Positions 54,870-64,000 of a DNA stretch of 64,000 nt are shown one piece after another. The stretch comes from Neisseria subflava (GTDB lineage: Bacteria > Pseudomonadota > Gammaproteobacteria > Burkholderiales > Neisseriaceae), in NCBI RefSeq assembly GCF_024205705.1, contig NZ_CP073115.1, positions 124,001 to 188,000 on the forward strand, in the 5' to 3' direction. Position numbers and translations under genes: made by a program. Numbering within the stretch: position 1 is the stretch's first letter; each line of letters opens with the position of its first letter. The notes under the pieces were generated by a model. It ran no database searches and was not told where the DNA came from. It was given only the letters and a program-made list of their open reading frames with translations.

Positions 54870-54891
54870 TTGTATTCATTTGAATACAAAT
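54870..54891. promoter_or_regulatory. 22-bp palindrome, candidate operator
   Basis: TTTGTATTCA at 54870-54879 and TGAATACAAA at 54882-54891 form perfect 10-base arms around TT. It lies just upstream of the RHH-like gene, where a promoter is expected. The core is TTGTATTCATTTGAATACAA. Confidence 0.6.
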
Positions 54892-54947
54892 ATACAAGAT
54901 GGGATTCTGAGGCGCAATACCTGAAACCGTATATTTATGTAAACATC

Positions 54948-54986
54948 AGGCCGTCTGAAACCTGATTTTCGGTTTTCAGACGGCCT
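54948..54986. repeat. Inverted DUS pair in the divergent region before polA
   Basis: AGGCCGTCTGAAA and TTTCAGACGGCCT lie between divergently transcribed genes, so this pair cannot be a gene-end hairpin for either neighbour. It ends 48 bases before the polA ATG. Confidence 0.75.
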
Positions 54987-55034
54987 TTTCCTTTATAATC
55001 CGTACATTATTTTCATATACACAGCAGGTTCTCC

Positions 55035-57830
55035 ATGTCCAACAAACCCACACTCCTTCTCGTTGACGGCTCTTCCTATCTTTACCGTGCCTATCATGCT
55101 ATGGGGCAGAATTTGTCTGCGCCCGACGGTGCGCCGACGGGGGCGATGTATGGCGTGTTGAACATGCTGCGCCGCCTGCGGGCGGATTATGTGCACGACT
55201 ATTGCGCGGTGGTGTTTGATGCGAAGGGTAAGAATTTCCGCCACGAGATGTTCCCCGACTATAAGGCGACACGCCCGCCGATGCCGGACGATTTGCGCCC
55301 GCAGGCGGAAGCTTTGCCGGATTTGGTGCGGCTGATGGGCTGGCCGGTGCTGGTGATTCCGCAGGTGGAAGCGGATGACGTTATCGGCACTTTGGCGGCG
55401 ATGGCCGGCGAAGCAGGTTGGAATGTGGTGGTGTCCACCGGCGATAAGGATATGGCGCAGTTGGTGAACGAGCGCGTGACGCTGGTGAACACGATGAGCG
55501 GTGAAACGCTGGACATTGAAGGCGTGAAGGAAAAATTCGGCGTGCGTCCCGACCAAATTCGCGATTATCTCGCGCTGATGGGCGACAAGGTGGACAACGT
55601 GCCGGGCGTGGAAAAGTGCGGCCCGAAAACCGCGGTGAAGTGGTTGGAAGCCTATGGCTCGCTGGCAGGCGTGATGGAACACGCTGGCGAAGTCAAAGGC
55701 AAGGTGGGCGAAAACCTGCAAGCCGCTTTGGAACAACTGCCGCTGTCGTATGATTTGGTAACGATTAAAACCGATTTGGATTTGCACACCGAGCTTTCAG
55801 ACGGCCTCGAAAGCCTGCGCCGCACTACGCCTAAATGGGCGCAGCTGGTTGTCGATTTCAAACGCTGGGGCTTCCGCACTTGGCTGAAAGAGGCGGAAAG
55901 CCGTATGCACGAAGCGCAAAACACTGATTTGTTCGGCAGCGAGCATATTGGTGAACAAGCCGCATTGGCGATAGAAACACAGCCTGAAAAACAGCCCGAA
56001 CTCGCCCCAGCTCCTGAGAAACTGGATTATCAAGCCATTACCACCGAAGCGCAGTTTGCCGCCTTGTTGGACAAACTGTCGCAAGCGGACAAAATCGGTA
56101 TTGATACGGAAACCACGTCCCTAGACGCGATGAACGCCGCGCTGGTCGGCATCAGCATCGCGTTCCAAGCAGGCGAAGCGGTTTACATCCCCGTAGGACA
56201 CAGCCTGACTGCTGCGCCGGAACAGATTGATTTACAAGACGTATTAGGCCGTCTGAAACCGCATTTGGAAAACCCCGCCCTGAAAAAAATCGGGCAAAAC
56301 CTCAAATACGACCAACACGTTTTCGCCAACTACAGCATCGCCCTGAACGGCATTGCCGGCGACGCCATGCTCGCTTCCTACATCATCGAGAGCCATCTCG
56401 GACACGGTTTGGACGAATTGTCCGAACGCTGGCTGGGCTTGGAAACCATTACCTACGAATCGCTGTGCGGCAAAGGCGCGAAGCAAATTGGTTTTGCCGA
56501 CGTCGCCATTGAGCAGGCGACCGAATACGCCGCCCAAGACGCCGATTTCGCCCTGCGCCTCGAAGCGCACCTGCGCGCGCAAATGGACGCCAAACAGCTT
56601 GAAATGTATGAAAAAATGGAGCTGCCCGTCGCGCAAGTATTGTTTGAAATGGAACGCAACGGCGTGCAAATCGACCGCGCCGAACTCGCCCGCCAAAGCG
56701 CGGAACTCGGCGCCGAGCTGATGAAGCTCGAACAGGAAGCCTACGCCGCCGCAGGCCAGCCGTTTAACCTCAACTCGCCCAAACAGCTTCAAGAAATCCT
56801 GTTCGACAAAATGGGCATCCCCACCAAAGGCCTGAAAAAAACCGCCAAAGGCGGCATTTCCACCAACGAAGCCGTGCTCGAACAGCTTGCGCCCGACTAC
56901 CCCCTGCCCAAAATCATCCTGCAAAACCGCAGCCTGGCAAAACTCAAATCCACCTACACCGACAAACTACCCGAAATGATTTCCCCCAAAGACGGCCGCG
57001 TGCATACCACCTACGCCCAAGCCGTCGCCATTACCGGCCGCCTCGCCAGCAACAACCCCAACCTGCAAAACATCCCCATCCGCACCGCAGAAGGCCGCCG
57101 CGTGCGCCGCGCCTTCACCGCACCGCAAGGCAGCGTCATCGTTTCCGCCGACTATTCCCAAATCGAGCTGCGCATCATGGCACATCTCTCCGGCGACAAA
57201 ACCCTGATTACCGCATTCCAAAACGGCGAAGACGTACACCGCCGCACCGCCGCCGAAGTATTCGGCATCGCCCCCGAAAACGTCTCGTCCGAACAACGCC
57301 GCTACGCCAAAACCATCAACTTCGGCCTGATTTACGGCATGGGCCAATACGGCCTCGCCAAATCATTGGGCATCGACAACATCTCCGCCAAAAACTTTAT
57401 CGACCGCTACTTCGCCCGCTATCCCGGCGTCGCCGAATACATGCAGCGCACCAAAGAACAAGCCGCCGCGCAAGGCTTCGTCGAAACCCTGTTCGGCCGC
57501 CGCCTCTACCTGCCCGACATCCATAACAAAAACGCCAACGCCCGCGCCGGAGCCGAACGCGCCGCCATCAATGCCCCTATGCAGGGCACCGCGTCCGACC
57601 TCATCAAACGCGCCATGATAGACGTATCCCACTGGTTGGATTCCGATGGCCTGAAAACCAAACTGATTATGCAGGTACATGACGAATTGGTGTTGGAAGT
57701 ACCTGAAGCCGAGCTGGATTTAGTCAAAGAAAAACTGCCGCAGATTATGGCGAAAGTGGACGAAGGGATGTTGAACGTGCCGCTGGTAGCAGAAGTGGGC
57801 GTGGGGATGAATTGGGAAGAGGCACATTGA
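55035..57830 (+). CDS. polA: DNA polymerase I
   Basis: A 931-residue three-domain polymerase. Residues 1-290 are the 5'-3' flap nuclease (LLLVDGSSYLYRAYHA; VEADDVIGTLA; STGDKDMAQLV). About 330-510 is the 3'-5' exonuclease with an intact IDTETTSLD metal motif, so proofreading is expected. The polymerase domain has DYSQIELRIMAHLS (motif A), RRYAKTINFGLIYGMGQYG (O helix) and MQVHDELVLEV (motif C). It fills gaps in repair and removes RNA primers from lagging strands. DUS copies lie in frame (e.g. LSDGLESL). The start follows a DUS-pair region. Confidence 0.97.
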   Translation: MSNKPTLLLVDGSSYLYRAYHAMGQNLSAPDGAPTGAMYGVLNMLRRLRADYVHDYCAVVFDAKGKNFRHEMFPDYKATRPPMPDDLRPQAEALPDLVRLMGWPVLVIPQVEADDVIGTLAAMAGEAGWNVVVSTGDKDMAQLVNERVTLVNTMSGETLDIEGVKEKFGVRPDQIRDYLALMGDKVDNVPGVEKCGPKTAVKWLEAYGSLAGVMEHAGEVKGKVGENLQAALEQLPLSYDLVTIKTDLDLHTELSDGLESLRRTTPKWAQLVVDFKRWGFRTWLKEAESRMHEAQNTDLFGSEHIGEQAALAIETQPEKQPELAPAPEKLDYQAITTEAQFAALLDKLSQADKIGIDTETTSLDAMNAALVGISIAFQAGEAVYIPVGHSLTAAPEQIDLQDVLGRLKPHLENPALKKIGQNLKYDQHVFANYSIALNGIAGDAMLASYIIESHLGHGLDELSERWLGLETITYESLCGKGAKQIGFADVAIEQATEYAAQDADFALRLEAHLRAQMDAKQLEMYEKMELPVAQVLFEMERNGVQIDRAELARQSAELGAELMKLEQEAYAAAGQPFNLNSPKQLQEILFDKMGIPTKGLKKTAKGGISTNEAVLEQLAPDYPLPKIILQNRSLAKLKSTYTDKLPEMISPKDGRVHTTYAQAVAITGRLASNNPNLQNIPIRTAEGRRVRRAFTAPQGSVIVSADYSQIELRIMAHLSGDKTLITAFQNGEDVHRRTAAEVFGIAPENVSSEQRRYAKTINFGLIYGMGQYGLAKSLGIDNISAKNFIDRYFARYPGVAEYMQRTKEQAAAQGFVETLFGRRLYLPDIHNKNANARAGAERAAINAPMQGTASDLIKRAMIDVSHWLDSDGLKTKLIMQVHDELVLEVPEAELDLVKEKLPQIMAKVDEGMLNVPLVAEVGVGMNWEEAH

Positions 57831-57875
57831 GATGGTATGGCGTTTAAGAGATTGTTTGGAGAAAGGGATAAGATA

Positions 57876-59765
57876 ATGAATGTTCAAGATTTAATTAATG
57901 AAGGCATAGAGTTATTCAATAACAAAAAATTTGACGAAGCGATTGAGAGGCTGAATCAGGCTTTAGATGGGATTGAAGATAAAAAGAGCAAGATTCTGAT
58001 CAATGCACAACATTGGCTAGGCCGTTGCTATTTAGAGCAGGCGATGAAAGCCGAAGGCAAGGATTCGGAACAGTTATTTGTACAGGCAGTTGAGCATTTC
58101 CACCAGCAATTATTGCTTGCCAAACAGCTGGTAGATGAACAAAACAGCTTTCAAGAACAAAACCATGCCCAACATTGGTTAGGTCATTGCTATTTAAAGC
58201 AAGCGATGAAAGTTAGAGGCAAGGATTCGGAACAGTTATTTGTACAGGCAGTTGAGCATTTCCAGCAATCGTTGGAATTTGCCGAAAAGTTGAAAGGCAC
58301 AAACAGTATTCAGGAACAAATCAATGCTCAATCTTGGCTAGGTTTTTGCCATTTAATACAGACAATACAAGCCAAAGGTAATGCTGCGGATGAGTTGTTT
58401 AGGCAGGCTATTGAGCATTTTCAACAGTATTTGTATCTTGCTAAACAGTTGAAGGGAAAAAACAGCATTCAGAAACAGAACGAAGCCGAATCTATACTAG
58501 GCATTTGTTATTTTCAGCAGGCCCTAAAGGTCGAAACTGAAGTGGCAGCTGAGCTTGAACAGAACGATAAACATTGTCAACAGCGACTGGAGCTTTCTAA
58601 GAAATTACTATCATCAGTTCAAGAAAGATGGGGCAGATATTTCGAATGGAAAGAACAGAAAATACAACGAGATTTATTTCAAACTCAAGAAGGGGACTTA
58701 GTAAAGGCTATCACTACTATTCTGGCAGTTTTAAATATCATACCTATGGAATTAGAATCAACTCCTCTTGCCCATTACACTTCACCTTCAGTATGCGAAA
58801 GATTATTCGGCATTGTCATTGATAAAACTAATGATAAAACCGATGATAACTATCCTGTTGACAGTAGCAAGGTTAGTCCGATGAGAATCGGTAGTTCCAC
58901 TTATATGAACGACCCGACTGAAGGGGAAGGGCTATTGGAGTTGTTGAATCTGCAGGATTTGGAATTGGAAAACAAGGCTGATTGCCCTGTCTATAATGCT
59001 TTCTTTACCTGTTTTTCCAGTCGCGTAAACGACTTGAATCAGTTCCGTCTGTATGGCAAAGAAAATGGCGTGGAAGCATCGGGCTGCTGCTTGGTATTTA
59101 ATAAAAGCGAGGATTGGTTGAAAGATCCTAATATTTCTGCTTCGTTCGGAAGTTTTACAGATAAGCTAAATGAAGATTTTGAAGAATCAGTAGAGGCAGA
59201 TGGAGCGGATTCAGAAGATGAAAACCTACCGCTTTATCAGGTAGCTTATATCGCTTATCAAGATGAATATATTGCTAAAGAAAAATGCAGTATATGGTTG
59301 CAGAATAAAAATAACTCAAAATTTGGCATCCGTTTAAAATACTTTGGAAATAAGGGTTGGCATGAGTGTCGTATCGGTAAGCTTGAAGAAGCATTGAAGC
59401 AGTTAATTAAAACTTTCAAGGGCAAAGCTAAAATCGATGATGAAGACAGAAAAGCTTTGGAATATATCCGCTATCTGTTTAAAGATTTTGCTTTCCGTGA
59501 TGAAGAAGAGTTTCGCCTGCTGAAAATCGAACAAATCGGTTCGGACAAAATCGAATATTGCAATATTACGCAATCTATCTATCTGCCTTATGCCGATGTA
59601 CGTGATATGGTGGACGAGGTAATTTTGGGGACGAATTACGAAAAGAGTGGAAATCATCGCAAGGCTGAAGTGTTTCAGCACTTAATGCGCAAGCATTATC
59701 CAAACGTTAAAGTTTCCCGCTCGTCGTTGCCGATTAATGCCAATCCGCCGATTAAGAAGGATTAA
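57876..59765 (+). CDS. TPR-repeat protein with C-terminal DUF2971-like domain
   Basis: Start at ATG 57876 (629 aa), preceded by GGAGAAAGGGATAAGATA; an in-frame ATG at 57837 lacks a ribosome site. Residues 1-245 are helical repeats of about 53 residues: four copies near 44-95, 97-148, 150-201 and 203-245, each with a WLGxCYL-type helix and an EHFQQ-type helix. Residues 296-600 resemble DUF2971: LAHYTSPSVCERLFG at 298-312, IGSSTYMNDPTEG, FFTCFSSRVNDLNQFRLYG and EEEFRLL. It has no signal peptide or membrane helix. The gene is AT-rich compared with polA upstream, suggesting acquisition. Role unknown; HYT and MNDPTE resemble a catalytic or ligand-binding site. Confidence 0.78.
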   Translation: MNVQDLINEGIELFNNKKFDEAIERLNQALDGIEDKKSKILINAQHWLGRCYLEQAMKAEGKDSEQLFVQAVEHFHQQLLLAKQLVDEQNSFQEQNHAQHWLGHCYLKQAMKVRGKDSEQLFVQAVEHFQQSLEFAEKLKGTNSIQEQINAQSWLGFCHLIQTIQAKGNAADELFRQAIEHFQQYLYLAKQLKGKNSIQKQNEAESILGICYFQQALKVETEVAAELEQNDKHCQQRLELSKKLLSSVQERWGRYFEWKEQKIQRDLFQTQEGDLVKAITTILAVLNIIPMELESTPLAHYTSPSVCERLFGIVIDKTNDKTDDNYPVDSSKVSPMRIGSSTYMNDPTEGEGLLELLNLQDLELENKADCPVYNAFFTCFSSRVNDLNQFRLYGKENGVEASGCCLVFNKSEDWLKDPNISASFGSFTDKLNEDFEESVEADGADSEDENLPLYQVAYIAYQDEYIAKEKCSIWLQNKNNSKFGIRLKYFGNKGWHECRIGKLEEALKQLIKTFKGKAKIDDEDRKALEYIRYLFKDFAFRDEEEFRLLKIEQIGSDKIEYCNITQSIYLPYADVRDMVDEVILGTNYEKSGNHRKAEVFQHLMRKHYPNVKVSRSSLPINANPPIKKD

Positions 59766-59773
59766 TCAATCTC

Positions 59774-59815
59774 AGGCCGTCTGAAAATCTCTAAACATTT
59801 TCAGACGGCCTTTTT
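59774..59815 (+). terminator. Inverted DUS terminator of the TPR/DUF2971-like gene
   Basis: AGGCCGTCTGAAAA and TTTTCAGACGGCCT around an AT-rich loop, followed by TTTTT. Confidence 0.85.
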
Positions 59816-59941
59816 CTATTCCGATTCTCTACATTCTATTCGCCGTATGCTTCTATTCTCGGCATTTTGTCTCTTTTTTTCATGAATAATGTTGCCGGTG
59901 TTACAATCGGCATATTCTTATTGTTATCAAACAGGTGTTTC

Positions 59942-62900
59942 ATGCAGTTTTTCGGCCTGCTTATTCCTATTATGATCGGCTATTTTCTTGATGAGATGGC
60001 CAAGGGCGTTATTATTGGGTCGTTGTTTTGGCTGGTTGCTTGGTCGATTGCGAAACAGCGTCAAGAAGAGCGTTTGGCTGAATCTGCTACTGCAGGCGAC
60101 AGGATGCAAAAGCTGGAGCAGGAAATCGAACTGCTGAAACAGCGTTTGTCGGTGTTGGAGCATGAGGCTGTCCGTGATGAGGCGAAAGTAGGGCAGGGGT
60201 TTGAGGCTCGGCCTGTTGCCGATGTTCAGACGGCCTCCGAGCCGCTTTATGTTCGGGTTGAGCCTGAGGCGGAAGCTGCGCCTGTTAAGCAGAAGATTGA
60301 AGAGTCGTTTGCTCCTTCTTTTTCTATACCTATTGATCCTGTTTCTGCCAAGGCTTCTGCTTCGCCTGAGCCTGTTGTGGAATCGGAAGTTATTGAAGCG
60401 GTTGCTCCGGTTGCTGCTGAAAAAGAAGAGCTGCCTAAGGAAGAGGCTGTTGTTGCTTCGATGCCGTCTGAAAGCGAAGAAGCGCCATCGCGTCAATTCG
60501 TTATCCATAAAGAACAGGCGGAAGGCGGAGAGTACAAGTTTTCCGACAATCCGATTGTCGCTTGGTTCTTGCGCGGTAATCCGTTGTTGAAAACCGGTAT
60601 TGTGGTGTTGTTCCTCGGCTTGGCGTTTTTGCTGCGCTATGCCTCCGAGCGGGTTCATGTGCCGGTAGAGTTGCGTTATTTGACTGTGGCAGGCGCGGGC
60701 TTGGCGGCGGTGGTCGGCGGCTGGAAACTACAAAGCCGTAAGCGTGAATATGGCTTGGTGTTGCAGGGTTTCGGTGTGGCGGTAATGTATTTGACGGCGT
60801 TGGCGGCGTTGAAACTGCATCCGCTGTTGCCTGTGTCGGTCGTGTTCGGGTTGATGGTGGCGATGGTTGTGCTGATGGCGTGGCTGGCGGTAAGGCAGAA
60901 TGCGCAGATTATGGCGCAGGTTGCTTTAATCGGCGGTATGGCCGCGCCTTTGCTGACTTCAGACGGCAGCGGCAATTATTTGGTGCTGTTTTCTTATCTT
61001 GCCCTGCTCAATGGCGGTGTGGCCGCGATTGCGTGGTTTAAGGCATGGCGTCCGCTGAACCTGACGGGTTTTGTCGCTACTTTTGCCATTGCTGCGCTGT
61101 GGGGCATGCGAAGTTATACGCCGCAACATTTTGCCACTACCGAGCCTTTCTTGATTTACCACTGGCTGCTTTATACCTTTATCGCGTATCTGTTCGCACG
61201 CCGTAAGTTGACGGAAAACAGCGAAGACAGCGTTACGCCGATTGCCGACAATGCGACTTTGGAAGAAATCGGCAAGAGTATTTATACACACGGCCTGCGC
61301 GTGCATGTCCTCGACCATACTTTATTGTTTGGTACGATGGCAGCGGCGTTCGGCCTGCAATACCGCATGGTGGAGCATTGGCCGTCTGCGGATGCGCTTT
61401 CCGCATTGGGTTTTGCCGCTGTTTACGGACTGGCCACGCTGCTGCTGAAACGTCATCAGGGTTTGTATATTTTGCGTCAGGCGTTTTTTGCGTTGGCGGT
61501 GTTGTTCCTCACGATTGCCGTTCCGCTTTATTTTGAACCGAGCAATACGGTTATTTTGTGGAGTGCCGAATCCGCACTGGTTTATTTCTTCGGTTTGCGC
61601 CAACAGCGTCCGCATATCCGTTTGGGTGCGCTGATGGTTTATCTCTTGGCGGCACTGATTCAGCTGGGCAATTATCAGAACTTCGGCACGGATACCGTTC
61701 TGGAAGGGCAGTGGTTTACAACGGTTGTGGTGCTGCTTGGCGGAGCGGCGATTTATTTATTGTGGAATTTCTCGCGTCGCGAAGGTTCGGCGCAATGGGA
61801 AAAATCCGTTCAGACGGCCGTGTTGTCTGCCGCCTTGCTGTACATCTCTATTTTGCCTTTGCTTTTCTTGGCCGACCAAGGCAGCATTGTCGCTCTTTCC
61901 GCTTTGGCAGCGGCGTGGGCATTCTGCCGGCGCAAACATGAGCCGAATGTGTTTATCACTTTTGTCTTGGGCAATGTATTGTTCGCCCTGTTGCTGCAAA
62001 GCAGCATCATTTATGAATCCAAAGGTTTCCTGACCCATCTGTACCTTATTGCCGCTACGCCTTTGCTGTTTGCGGCTGCCTACGCGCTGCAATATCCGCG
62101 CGTGCCGGTTGCAAGCGAAAAGCTGGAAGGAAACGAGGTTTACTTTGCGCAGGTTTCAGGCTGGATCATCCTGCTTACTGCGTTGGCGACAGGCAGCTAT
62201 GCCCTCTATATGCAATGGACAGGCGAGGAAACCCTGTTTATTGAGTTGTGGATGTGGCCGATATTTGCCGGCCTGCTGCTGTTTGCCAAACGTTTGAAAT
62301 GGGAAGAGCTGTTGCAGGCAAACTTGGCATTCCTGCCCGTGTTTGCCATGCATTTCGTCTTCTACCATACCGAACACGCATGGACAGCCGCCGCAGCCTT
62401 GCCGCTTGCCGCAGCCACCGTGTTGAACTTCATCATTCTGAACAACTATCCGCGCCATGATCTGATTTGGTTACACAAACTCAATATCACGATACTCGGC
62501 GTACTTTGGACGCTTTGGACGGCGCTGTATGTCGGCGGCCTCCTCTCCGGCGTTTGGGCGCAGCTTTCATGGCTGGTTGTACCTTTGGCGATGTGGATTG
62601 TTTTCCATACGCAGCGCCAACGCGAATTTTTCAGACGGCATCAAACCATTTATCAACATTTTGCTATGCCGTTGTGCGCCCTTGCCGCCGCCTGTTGGAT
62701 GCTGTGGACCAACTTCTCCACGCCGTTCCAACCTTCGCCGTTGCCGTATATTCCCGTGCTTAACCCATTGGAACTCGCCTGCGCCGGTATGCTTTGGTTT
62801 GCCCTGAAATCCCTGCCCAACGCCTTGTCGCCCGACCTTCGCCGTACCACGGCAACCACAGTTGCCGCCTTGGCATTTATGCTGATCAGCGCAGGCGTGA

Positions 62901-63232
62901 TGCGCGTATGGCATTTCTACGACGGCATCACTTGGCGTCTCGACATCATGCTCCAATCCTTCGGCCTGCAAGCCAGCCTCTCCGTCGTTTGGGCAGTAAC
63001 CGCCATCATCTTGATGGTACTCGGCAACCGCCGCAAACAGCGTTCCTACTGGATGACAGGCGCGACGCTGATGGGCATCGTAGTCGTCAAACTCTTCCTG
63101 ATCGAGCTTTCCAACAGCGGCGGTATCGCGCGCATCGTTTCCTTCATCATCGTCGGCCTGCTGCTGCTTCTGGTCGGCTGGTTTGCCCCCGTCCCGCCCA
63201 AAGCAGAGAATGATGGCGAACACAAAGCCTAA
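59942..63232 (+). CDS. DUF2339 large polytopic membrane protein
   Basis: Start at ATG 59942 (1096 aa) after AGGTGTTTC. An N-terminal helix pair (FFGLLIPIMIGYFLDEMAKGVIIGSLFWLVAWSI) is followed by a coiled coil (about 45-80), then a low-complexity Ala/Glu/Pro-rich segment to about 200. From about 215 to the end there are more than twenty closely spaced hydrophobic helices (DNPIVAWFLRGNPLLKTGIVVLFLGLAFLLRYASE is the DUF2339 entry motif). The family has no known function; it is often found in proteobacterial envelopes. The frame is intact. DUS copies lie inside the coding sequence. Confidence 0.82.
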   Translation: MQFFGLLIPIMIGYFLDEMAKGVIIGSLFWLVAWSIAKQRQEERLAESATAGDRMQKLEQEIELLKQRLSVLEHEAVRDEAKVGQGFEARPVADVQTASEPLYVRVEPEAEAAPVKQKIEESFAPSFSIPIDPVSAKASASPEPVVESEVIEAVAPVAAEKEELPKEEAVVASMPSESEEAPSRQFVIHKEQAEGGEYKFSDNPIVAWFLRGNPLLKTGIVVLFLGLAFLLRYASERVHVPVELRYLTVAGAGLAAVVGGWKLQSRKREYGLVLQGFGVAVMYLTALAALKLHPLLPVSVVFGLMVAMVVLMAWLAVRQNAQIMAQVALIGGMAAPLLTSDGSGNYLVLFSYLALLNGGVAAIAWFKAWRPLNLTGFVATFAIAALWGMRSYTPQHFATTEPFLIYHWLLYTFIAYLFARRKLTENSEDSVTPIADNATLEEIGKSIYTHGLRVHVLDHTLLFGTMAAAFGLQYRMVEHWPSADALSALGFAAVYGLATLLLKRHQGLYILRQAFFALAVLFLTIAVPLYFEPSNTVILWSAESALVYFFGLRQQRPHIRLGALMVYLLAALIQLGNYQNFGTDTVLEGQWFTTVVVLLGGAAIYLLWNFSRREGSAQWEKSVQTAVLSAALLYISILPLLFLADQGSIVALSALAAAWAFCRRKHEPNVFITFVLGNVLFALLLQSSIIYESKGFLTHLYLIAATPLLFAAAYALQYPRVPVASEKLEGNEVYFAQVSGWIILLTALATGSYALYMQWTGEETLFIELWMWPIFAGLLLFAKRLKWEELLQANLAFLPVFAMHFVFYHTEHAWTAAAALPLAAATVLNFIILNNYPRHDLIWLHKLNITILGVLWTLWTALYVGGLLSGVWAQLSWLVVPLAMWIVFHTQRQREFFRRHQTIYQHFAMPLCALAAACWMLWTNFSTPFQPSPLPYIPVLNPLELACAGMLWFALKSLPNALSPDLRRTTATTVAALAFMLISAGVMRVWHFYDGITWRLDIMLQSFGLQASLSVVWAVTAIILMVLGNRRKQRSYWMTGATLMGIVVVKLFLIELSNSGGIARIVSFIIVGLLLLLVGWFAPVPPKAENDGEHKA

Positions 63233-63250
63233 TCATTAACTTCAAATAAA

Positions 63251-63297
63251 AAGGCCGTCTGAAAAAGCAGCGTTATCTGTTTTCAGACAGCCTTTAT
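63251..63297 (+). terminator. Inverted DUS terminator of the DUF2339 gene
   Basis: AAGGCCGTCTGAAAA faces TTTTCAGACAGCCTTT. The second arm has A where the consensus has G, so the RNA stem keeps a G-U type pair and is followed by T-rich DNA. Confidence 0.75.
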
Positions 63298-63505
63298 TTT
63301 TTAGAAGGTAGCATCTGCTTTGTTCTGGAATGTCTAATCGTATTGAGTTATGATGCCTTTTAATATATAAATGGATACGCCGTAGGCCGTCTGAAAAAAG
63401 AAAACGGGTGCAACCCGAATATCCGCATACCACGCATGATGCGCCCGACAGACTGACCATGGGCGGACACATAAAGATAAAAACCGCTACCGAAGGAAAT
63501 AGAAA

Positions 63506-63886
63506 ATGCCTAACCGCAATGAGCTTCCCTTGATTTATTCTTGTTCCGGATGTTCCGATGTGGCGCAGCTGGCCAACAACACTGCCGTAGCGCTCGACCA
63601 TGCCGGAGAATTTGAAATGTCGTGCATTTCCGGCGTGGGCGGCAAAGTCGCGCCGTTGGTGCGCAAAGCGCAGTCCGGACGGCCGATGTTGGTTATTGAC
63701 GGCTGTCATCTGCATTGCGCCAAATCGTGTTTGGAAAATGTGGGCGTTGAAATCCCGGAAGGGCATCATGTAAAACTATACGAACTGGGCTACAAAAAAC
63801 GCTTTGGCAAAAGCTATGACGAGGCTACGGTAGAAGAAGTTTATCAATATGTTTTGACGAAGAAGGGCGATGTATTGAGCAGTTAA
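63506..63886 (+). CDS. DGC-domain putative zinc-binding protein
   Basis: A 126-residue cytoplasmic protein of the DGC family. Cysteines are C13 and C16 (YSCSGCSDVAQLANN), C40 (MSCISGVGG), C67 (the DGC motif, IDGCHLHC), C71 and C75. The set fits a bound zinc ion. The family has no established biochemical role. AAGGAAATAGAAA precedes ATG 63506. The gene stands alone; a single DUS lies about 120 bases upstream. The frame is complete and followed by 114 bases with no further gene before the window ends. Confidence 0.85.
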   Translation: MPNRNELPLIYSCSGCSDVAQLANNTAVALDHAGEFEMSCISGVGGKVAPLVRKAQSGRPMLVIDGCHLHCAKSCLENVGVEIPEGHHVKLYELGYKKRFGKSYDEATVEEVYQYVLTKKGDVLSS

Positions 63887-64000
63887 CGATCTTCATTTGC
63901 CTGATTGTCCCCAGAATATCGGTTGAGAATCTAATCCATGGGACTGTAAGTTTTACATATACATGATTTGGAACGTGAGACAATAAAGATTTTAGGCCGT

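Overview
The window is chromosomal DNA from a Neisseria species. The 10-mer GCCGTCTGAA, the neisserial DNA uptake sequence (DUS), occurs throughout on both strands, very often as inverted pairs that act as 3' hairpins. The 12-mer is mostly AGGCCGTCTGAA, a form associated with commensal species such as the subflava/flavescens group, rather than the ATGCCGTCTGAA of meningococcus and gonococcus. A Correia-type repeat and an IS1016-type insertion support the genus. The species cannot be fixed from the sequence alone.

Layout. 1-12082: the start of a GT39-like glycosyltransferase, rpmE, a hexapeptide acetyltransferase, a Tat-exported Cys-rich copper-type protein, a four-gene polar amino-acid ABC importer, a frameshifted MFS transporter, an L,D-transpeptidase-like protein with a BamE-like lipoprotein, a metallo-beta-lactamase-fold hydrolase, a secreted ATP-dependent DNA ligase (LigE), a HAD phosphatase, a SHOCT lipoprotein and rluC. 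12083-21800: rne (divergent from rluC), mscL, fabI, ppk1 and a prolyl-oligopeptidase-family peptidase. 21801-25034 is a scar region: a type III methylase N-terminal remnant, a fragment of a second pab gene, a DUF389 membrane protein, a frameshifted IS1016-type element and a Correia element.

25035-30379 is an iron-uptake locus: an AraC-type regulator (MpeR-like) divergent from a siderophore-binding lipoprotein, a cupin, the TonB-dependent receptor TdfF and a secreted cupin. 30618-40344 is mainly housekeeping: acpP-fabF, an unknown secreted protein, a homocysteine methyltransferase, an APC-family permease, a rhodanese, a Pcm-like methyltransferase, tpiA-secG-tRNA-Leu(GAG), ubiX, yhbP and ppk2. 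40512-50456 holds a fused pabB-pabC gene, parB and the complete atpIBEFHAGDC operon with a clear sigma-70-type promoter.

50829-54853 is a compact membrane-stress module on the minus strand: a ribbon-helix-helix-like protein, PspA, YqiJ and a YqiK flotillin. A near-perfect 22-bp palindrome lies at its 5' end. Next come polA, an AT-rich TPR/DUF2971-like gene (the most clearly accessory ORF in the window), a large DUF2339 membrane protein and a DGC-domain zinc-binding protein.

The items most worth following are the TPR/DUF2971 gene, the RHH-PspA-flotillin module with its candidate operator, the 19-bp direct repeats of 21-bp period upstream of the siderophore operon (a candidate AraC-family site), and the remnant region. 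No CRISPR array, prophage or complete defence system was seen.
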